The position numbers and the translations under genes are program-made. The notes below the pieces were generated by a model, which did no database searches, was not told the origin of the DNA, and saw only the letters and a program-made list of their open reading frames with translations. This document shows, in pieces, positions 58,822 through 64,000 of a stretch of DNA of 64,000 bases; within the stretch, counting starts at the first letter, position 1, and each line of letters begins with the position of its first letter. The DNA is from JBGSIC01 sp041751875 (lineage in GTDB: Bacteria; Bdellovibrionota; FAC87; UBA2466; JACKAF01): the NCBI GenBank assembly GCA_041751875.1, contig JBGSIC010000013.1, positions 124,001 to 188,000 of the forward strand, in the 5' to 3' direction.

Positions 58822-60721
58822 CGAGTGGAATGAAGTCTCAGCGCTTTTTGAAGAGGCACTCTCTTTAAGCCCGTCCGCCCTCCCTCTTTTTTTAAAGGTC
58901 TTAGGGGAAGAAAAGCCTCACTACCAAAAGGAACTTTTGTCTCTCCTTCGAAGTCATGATGAGGCAAGAGACTTCTTGGAAACCCCTATCGGCTTAAATC
59001 TCACAGAAATTCTTGCGGTAGACCCTAGCGAATATTTTTCGATGGGGGAAGAAACCGGCGACTTTGAGATTTTGGAAGTTTTAGGGAAAGGCTCTTTTGC
59101 GACTGTTTATCTCGCTCGCCAACTCTCTCTTAACCGGCAAGTCGCCTTAAAAGTTTCGGCCAATGTGGGAAAAGAGGCACTCACCATGGCCTCTTTGGAG
59201 CATGATAATATTGTGCGCGTTTTCTCGGAGAGCGTGGTTGAGGAGCGACAACTTCGCCTGATCTGCATGCAGTATGTCTCAGGAACAACTCTTGAAAAAA
59301 TATTAAGTCACCCTCCTCAAAGAGACGTCTCATCGGGAGCCGCGTTTCTAAAGGCCATCGACCATTTAACGACAAGTCCCACGGCCTTTGATGCTTCAGC
59401 CATTAAAGATCGTGAATACCTCTCCTCACTCGATCTGGTAGGAACCGTCGCCTATTTGGGCCTGCGCTTATCGAGTGCACTAGCGTTTGCGCACAAAAGA
59501 GGCGTTCTTCACATGGACGTCAAACCAGGCAATATTTTGATTAGCCCCTATGGGCGACCTTATCTCACCGATTTTAATATCTCGGTAAATAACCTGAGAC
59601 CCGAAGAATCGGATGCCAATTATTTTGGCGGCACATTGGAATACATGGCGCCTGAACACCTAAACGCTTTCAAGCTAAATCTCACCGAAGCGCTTCCCCA
59701 GATTGATCAAAGGGCCGATATTTTTGCCCTGGGAAAAGTATTAAAGGAAGTCTTAAAGTGGCTTACCAACCCAACTTCCCAAACCAATACGATTGAGCTG
59801 GAACGCATTTTAAATAAGTGCACCGAAAACAAAGCAGAGGACCGTTTTGCCGATGGTGCTTCTCTCTCCCAAGCGCTACGGGGTTGTCTTGAGCAAAGAA
59901 GTATTTTGGAAAACCTTCCCCCACCGGGAAGAATCACCCATTGGGCGGCAAAGCATCCTTTTGCCACACTTCTTACCTTGATCCTTGTGCCTCAGGTCTG
60001 CGGAAGTCTTATTAATATTGCCTACAATTCCATTCGCATTGTGAATCACCTCAGCACGCATCAACAGGAAGTGTTTCGCTCGCTCATTCCGTACTGGAAC
60101 CTTTTTATTTTTTCGGTTGGCACCTTAATTTTGGTGCCCAAACTCCGGCCCATCGCTTCTTTTTTTAACCGTCCCTCCAACGAAAGAACAGGGTCACCAG
60201 AATTTCTAAAGCATCTACGCAAACAAGTCCTGGATTACCCGCTGTGGCTAGCGGCGGTGATCACGCTTTGTTGGGGAGCGGCTTCCCTATTCTGGCCGCT
60301 ATCCCTCTACTTACTTGCTGGTATGAACGACTCCCATGTCACCCTGCACTTTTTGATTTCTTTCTTGCTCTCAGGAAGTATCGCTTTAACTTACTCGTTT
60401 CTCTACACGCAGTTCATCGGCCTACGGGTGCTTTATCCTTCTCTATGGTCGGGTTGCGCAGATATTCGCGCGACAGCGAAAGAAGAACTTAAAACGGTGG
60501 GTAGTCGCTTTAACTTCTTTTATCTTTTGGCAGGATTTATTCCGCTCACCGGCGCACTGCTGTTGGTGTTTGTAGGACCCGAAGAGTTAAATAGTACGGC
60601 TTATGATACCTACCGCGCCTTGCTCTTTGCCCTGATTGGCTTAGGCATGATGGGCTTTGTCTTTGCGCTAAAAGCGGGCCGAGACATAGCAGCAACGTTC
60701 CATACCCTTTTGGACCTCTAA
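58802..60721 (+). CDS. Membrane Ser/Thr protein kinase paired with ECF sigma factor
   Basis: A 639-residue protein. A short N-terminal segment precedes the kinase domain: glycine loop VLGKGSFATVYLA at about 93-105, Lys117 in ALKVSA, catalytic loop HMDVKPGN at 237-244, then DFNIS (about 257) in place of DFG, GTLEYMAPEH and DIFALG. About six membrane helices fill the C-terminal 250 residues. Loss of the DFG glycine is unusual though not necessarily fatal. It overlaps the sigma factor gene and should phosphorylate it. ATG at 58802 is chosen over an upstream frame start inside the sigma gene. Confidence 0.88.
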   Translation: MNSLTPNEWNEVSALFEEALSLSPSALPLFLKVLGEEKPHYQKELLSLLRSHDEARDFLETPIGLNLTEILAVDPSEYFSMGEETGDFEILEVLGKGSFATVYLARQLSLNRQVALKVSANVGKEALTMASLEHDNIVRVFSESVVEERQLRLICMQYVSGTTLEKILSHPPQRDVSSGAAFLKAIDHLTTSPTAFDASAIKDREYLSSLDLVGTVAYLGLRLSSALAFAHKRGVLHMDVKPGNILISPYGRPYLTDFNISVNNLRPEESDANYFGGTLEYMAPEHLNAFKLNLTEALPQIDQRADIFALGKVLKEVLKWLTNPTSQTNTIELERILNKCTENKAEDRFADGASLSQALRGCLEQRSILENLPPPGRITHWAAKHPFATLLTLILVPQVCGSLINIAYNSIRIVNHLSTHQQEVFRSLIPYWNLFIFSVGTLILVPKLRPIASFFNRPSNERTGSPEFLKHLRKQVLDYPLWLAAVITLCWGAASLFWPLSLYLLAGMNDSHVTLHFLISFLLSGSIALTYSFLYTQFIGLRVLYPSLWSGCADIRATAKEELKTVGSRFNFFYLLAGFIPLTGALLLVFVGPEELNSTAYDTYRALLFALIGLGMMGFVFALKAGRDIAATFHTLLDL

Positions 60722-60794
60722 GGCTCCCCCCACCTAAACAACTGAAATTCTTAACTTTTGGGTTTAAAGATGGAAGCAAAAGGGAAAGGGTGTT

Positions 60795-63179
60795 ATGCCC
60801 TTGCCCGCTTTGGCTATTCAACTCACTAACATTATTCTTTTCCTGGTTCTTGCTGCGCCCTTCTATGCGCTGGCTAGCGGAACCACTACGCCCATAAAGT
60901 GTGCAGTTCATTTAGCAGAAAAACCATCCGCAAATCAGTTGCGTGAGCTACACGGCGCTAGAGAGCAAGTCAGGGCTGACGAAAGCACGATGCTCGCCCT
61001 CTTTGAGCAGGCCATTCCCGGATTTTCCCAGTCTCCCCGCGAAAGCTTGTTGGCGCTTTGCTCGGGGTTGCCGCAAAGAGAGTTGGCCTCCGCACGCAAT
61101 CGTATCAACCGGCGCATGTCTTCCGTAACAAGTCCGCGAGATCTTCTGCCCACCACCCTTTTTCTATTTAATGAAATTGCAGAATCTTATGATCTTGGAA
61201 TCGATGCAGGAGATGTCTTTACAGTAGAAGGGATGTCTTTCCTTCTCGCTCGCTTGAAAGCATTGCAGCCCATCTCGTTTTCCCCCGAGCGCTTTTCAGA
61301 ACTTCGAAAACGGGCGCGGCAACTTCTTGGCAATGCCAAGGCGTTTATCAATTTGAAACGAGGCGGTGTTCTTGCACTAAGAGAGCTTGAACTCTTCAGC
61401 TCGAAGACTCCAGCAAGCTTAAAAGCACTATATAGTCACTTTCCCCAAGAAATGCGTAGCGCACTTCAAAAGGAAATCGCTTCATTACTTTCAACGAGAA
61501 GCGGAAATATCGTTTTAACTCCGGCGCGCTACGATAGACCTACTGTTGGCACGGCGCTGAAATATGTGACCCTTCTCATCGTACTCTGTCACAATGAGCT
61601 TCACCCCGACTCTCTTTCTGTATCCGATGTGGATTCAAAAGCGGGAATGCAGGCGATTTTGTTTCAACTCACCGGTAGGGCCTCTTTGGGGATTTCCAAC
61701 CTTACGGAGGATTTTGGTCGAGTGGAAATCGGCGGGGTGCAGGCGCTGCGTGACCTTGCGGGTTTTAGCGGAGATCCCACTTCCGCCCTTTTTAAACTGT
61801 GCGATTTTTTCCCTGAGTCAGAAAAAGAACAAGTGCGTTTGTGGGCCAAGGCCCAAATCCGCGCCAAGACCGTCGGTGCCGAAGCGCTGCGCGGTAGAAG
61901 CGTCTATGCCGCTCGGCCAATTCTGGACGTTCTTTATTTCATTATTTCTCTTCACAATGCGCGCCATCCAGAAGAGTCCCCCCTTTTTATTCCTGTCGAC
62001 TCCTTGCGGGACAAAGATAGGCTTCGTGCCGAGCTTCCCAAGTTGACCGGTTGGAAGTTGCGCCCCGAAGAACTCGAACAGTTTTCGGATCGAGATAGAG
62101 GTGGCTTGAGCGCACTACGCGAGCTACCCGGCTACACGGGCGACACCATGGGCGCTCTAAAGGTACTTCTGGTCCATCTGCCAAAAAAGAAACAAGACGC
62201 GCTACTGGCTCGAATACAGGCTCGCCTTCCCAATCCTAATGCTATTGGTATTGCGCTTGGTACCAAATCGAAATCGCGCGATTTGAACGCAGAGAGACTT
62301 TGGGATGTGGTTCAGTGGATCGCCGAAGAACACAACCGAGAGGTACCGATAGAAAATCGGTACCACGTTCATTTAGAAGATCTCGCCTCTCAAGCGGGAA
62401 TGGCTGACGCTGTGGCGCGCATTCAACGTCGCATCAGTGCAATGACTCCAGAAGGAAATACGGCCTTCTGCGACGAAAGCAATGGGCTAAAAGCCGCGCT
62501 CCAAGGGGTAGAGGGCATTCAATCGATGAGTGGCATCTTTGAGCAATGGATTTCGGACTTTCCTGCTGAACATAAAAGACGCTTGAGCAGGTTATTTGCT
62601 GCGCGCTTGGGAAAAAAGGTCGATAGCCGCACCACTTTGAATGGAAATATTGAGCTGCATCTGGCGGTTCGCGATTGCCTCCATTGGATAGCGGAAACGC
62701 ACAATCGGCTATTGGTGCAAGGAGACCGGAATGGTTTTCCCGCCAATGAAGATCCCAGAACCAGCCACGAAATAGGCGAAACTCTTTTTGCGATTACCCG
62801 TCGCATTTCGCTGCGCGACCGGAGCTTAGCAGCAGCCTTTAGGAAGAAAGAGACAGGAGGCGTGAACGCCATTCGCGATTTGCGGGGGTACAGTCGCAAC
62901 CTCTCTCAAGTACTTGCGAACCTCGTTCCATTAGAAGGCGATGATGCGGACATTTTGAAAGCAAAAATTGCGTCGCGCCTGGAAAGACCTAGAATTGGCT
63001 CAGAGATTTTTTTACCGGGCAACCATCACGCCCTGGCTGATCGGGTGATGGATGCGCTGGGCTACTTGATCCTCGCCCACAACGAGGTTGCCGAACTAAG
63101 AGAGACAGAAACAATCGATTTCGATCAGTTAGCCTCTCGAGAAGGAACTTCAGCGGCACTTACTACTTTAAAGCGCTAA
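60795..63179 (+). CDS. Large exported helical-repeat protein, unknown
   Basis: A 794-residue exported protein. After a signal peptide it consists of about five units of 120-130 residues. Each unit has an HN motif in a hydrophobic helix (LCHNELHP, SLHNARHP, EEHNREVP, ETHNRLLV, LAHNEVAE at about 260, 385, 516, 640 and 760) and a GG-x-x-ALREL segment (about 192, 312, 436, 564, 689). The N-terminal 100 residues are a weaker unit. I know no family with this repeat. It follows the kinase by 73 bases on the same strand and may be a target of that sigma factor. AAAGGG precedes the ATG. Confidence 0.75.
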   Translation: MPLPALAIQLTNIILFLVLAAPFYALASGTTTPIKCAVHLAEKPSANQLRELHGAREQVRADESTMLALFEQAIPGFSQSPRESLLALCSGLPQRELASARNRINRRMSSVTSPRDLLPTTLFLFNEIAESYDLGIDAGDVFTVEGMSFLLARLKALQPISFSPERFSELRKRARQLLGNAKAFINLKRGGVLALRELELFSSKTPASLKALYSHFPQEMRSALQKEIASLLSTRSGNIVLTPARYDRPTVGTALKYVTLLIVLCHNELHPDSLSVSDVDSKAGMQAILFQLTGRASLGISNLTEDFGRVEIGGVQALRDLAGFSGDPTSALFKLCDFFPESEKEQVRLWAKAQIRAKTVGAEALRGRSVYAARPILDVLYFIISLHNARHPEESPLFIPVDSLRDKDRLRAELPKLTGWKLRPEELEQFSDRDRGGLSALRELPGYTGDTMGALKVLLVHLPKKKQDALLARIQARLPNPNAIGIALGTKSKSRDLNAERLWDVVQWIAEEHNREVPIENRYHVHLEDLASQAGMADAVARIQRRISAMTPEGNTAFCDESNGLKAALQGVEGIQSMSGIFEQWISDFPAEHKRRLSRLFAARLGKKVDSRTTLNGNIELHLAVRDCLHWIAETHNRLLVQGDRNGFPANEDPRTSHEIGETLFAITRRISLRDRSLAAAFRKKETGGVNAIRDLRGYSRNLSQVLANLVPLEGDDADILKAKIASRLERPRIGSEIFLPGNHHALADRVMDALGYLILAHNEVAELRETETIDFDQLASREGTSAALTTLKR

Positions 63180-64000
63180 CTTAGAGGCACTCTTCTCATA
63201 AACAACTTTTTCAACGCTAAGCACGTTGGCTTCAATGTTGTTGCAGATCGCGTTGAGTGGAAGGTGGCTTAGGTTTCGTGGGGAAAAAGGATTTTGCAAT
63301 TCCGCACCTATCTCGTCCAATGAAAAAAGTGGGTAAGTGGCAAGAACCACAACAAGAGGAGTAAGCAGGTCGGCACGATCAATTAAAGCCAAGGGCAAAA
63401 GCAGGAGAAAAAGTAGGATGAAGCGCCTTGTCTTGATAGCAAGCACAAGTGGCATGGGCGTGTTTCGAATACGCTCACAGGCTCCAATATCATCAATCAA
63501 AATGGCTCGCTCGCGCTCCGCTCTTTGGAAAGCAAAATCATCGAGACCGTTCGCACGAAGCTCGGTAAGAAACAGAGCTAGCCGCGCGCCCACATAAGTG
63601 GGCATGTGACCAGCCTCTCTTACTTTTTGCGCTTCCTCTCCGCCAATTAAACGCTCCACTTCTTTTAAGTTGGTTTCCCTTCGAAGCGATTCCCGCATGA
63701 CGTGCGGAAAAGCCGCCACCCATCGCAAGAACTGTGAAGCTAGTTCATCTTTCTTAGGAGTATATTGATAGCCAATAATCGCTAAGTTTCGGCTTTGGTT
63801 TACGATACTGCCCCAGATTTTTCTCGCTTCCCACCAACGATCGAGTCCCTGATTGACACGGACGACGAGAAGCAAGCCCAACACCGCGCCTGAGTACTCA
63901 AAAGGAGTAATCGGGATTGTAAAATGGGGGAAAAGCCTCGCGATGTAAACCACAGCGATGGCATAGAGAGCCGCAATAAGCGTTCTGGGAAGAACTCGCG
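63168..64000 (-). CDS. Bestrophin-family channel, 5' end outside window
   Basis: The frame is open to the right edge. Visible product: LIAALYAIAVVYIARLFPHF, then GLLLVVRVNQGLDRWWEARKIWG and RNLAIIGYQ, MPTYVGARLALFLTEL, then RRFILLFLLLLPLAL and TYPLFSLDEIGAELQNPF, the order found in bacterial bestrophins (YneE-like) that form anion or cation channels. The RWWEARK and EIGxELQNPF blocks are diagnostic. Its 3' end overlaps the stop region of the repeat-protein gene by 12 bases (convergent). Confidence 0.9.
   Translation of the reverse strand, partial: RVLPRTLIAALYAIAVVYIARLFPHFTIPITPFEYSGAVLGLLLVVRVNQGLDRWWEARKIWGSIVNQSRNLAIIGYQYTPKKDELASQFLRWVAAFPHVMRESLRRETNLKEVERLIGGEEAQKVREAGHMPTYVGARLALFLTELRANGLDDFAFQRAERERAILIDDIGACERIRNTPMPLVLAIKTRRFILLFLLLLPLALIDRADLLTPLVVVLATYPLFSLDEIGAELQNPFSPRNLSHLPLNAICNNIEANVLSVEKVVYEKSASKLAL

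Noticed and set aside
1..64000. tRNA, rRNA, CRISPR, insertion sequences, prophage or integrase genes
   Set aside because: I looked for T-loop motifs, repeat-spacer patterns, transposase motifs and terminal repeats and saw none I could support.

Overview
The window looks like chromosomal DNA of a Gram-negative, respiring bacterium, most likely from the Bdellovibrionota or a neighbouring delta-type lineage. The basis is a TIGR02147-family regulator, a TIGR03790-family secreted protein, an ECF sigma factor translationally coupled to a membrane Ser/Thr kinase, a TPR/winged-helix regulator, and very many small secreted or lipoprotein genes of unknown function. That placement is an inference from families, not from a marker gene. 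I see no rRNA, tRNA, CRISPR array, transposase, integrase or phage gene. Genes are tightly packed, with many 4-nt overlaps.

Layout. 1-5.1 kb: end of an acyltransferase (probable homopolymer frameshift), DUF72 protein, YadG/YadH-like ABC exporter, a frameshifted secreted protein, ABA4-like membrane protein. 5.2-11 kb: DUF899, CHAD, MgtC/DUF4010 membrane protein, phosphoribosyltransferase, bare histidine kinase. 11.2-19.3 kb: Asp-box lipoprotein, a tandem pair of secreted proteins that may be degenerate clostripain relatives, IF-1, an RRM protein, small enzymes, TIGR03790 protein. 19.5-24.3 kb: an eleven-gene operon for a divergent cbb3-type oxidase. 24.4-27.1 kb: CBS / degenerate phosphoribosyltransferase / CBS / lipoprotein operon plus a lipoprotein paralogue. 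27.1-49.1 kb: mixed small genes, including TauE, LysE, HxlR and LysR proteins, a GDSL hydrolase, a TylF-type methyltransferase, DUF4833 and DUF3616 proteins. 49.1-58.1 kb: secreted proteins around a TPR/winged-helix regulator (NHL lipoprotein, 663-aa and Cys-rich proteins, beta-trefoil). 58.2-63.2 kb: ECF sigma factor, kinase and a large secreted repeat protein. 63.2-64 kb: bestrophin-like channel, cut by the edge.

How the genes may work together. The strongest unexplained signal is a set of seven well-placed sigma-54 (-24/-12) promoters, plus one weak candidate. They precede the oxidase operon, the CBS/phosphoribosyltransferase operon, the intact phosphoribosyltransferase, the divergent DUF4010 gene, a membrane protein, and two dispersed paralogous secreted proteins. 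Four of them carry upstream GGGAC-containing elements whose distances to the -24 GG (46, 56, 57, 67 and 77 bp) step by about one helical turn. This suggests one regulon under an enhancer-binding protein not encoded here, tying respiration, CBS/PRTase proteins and secreted proteins together.
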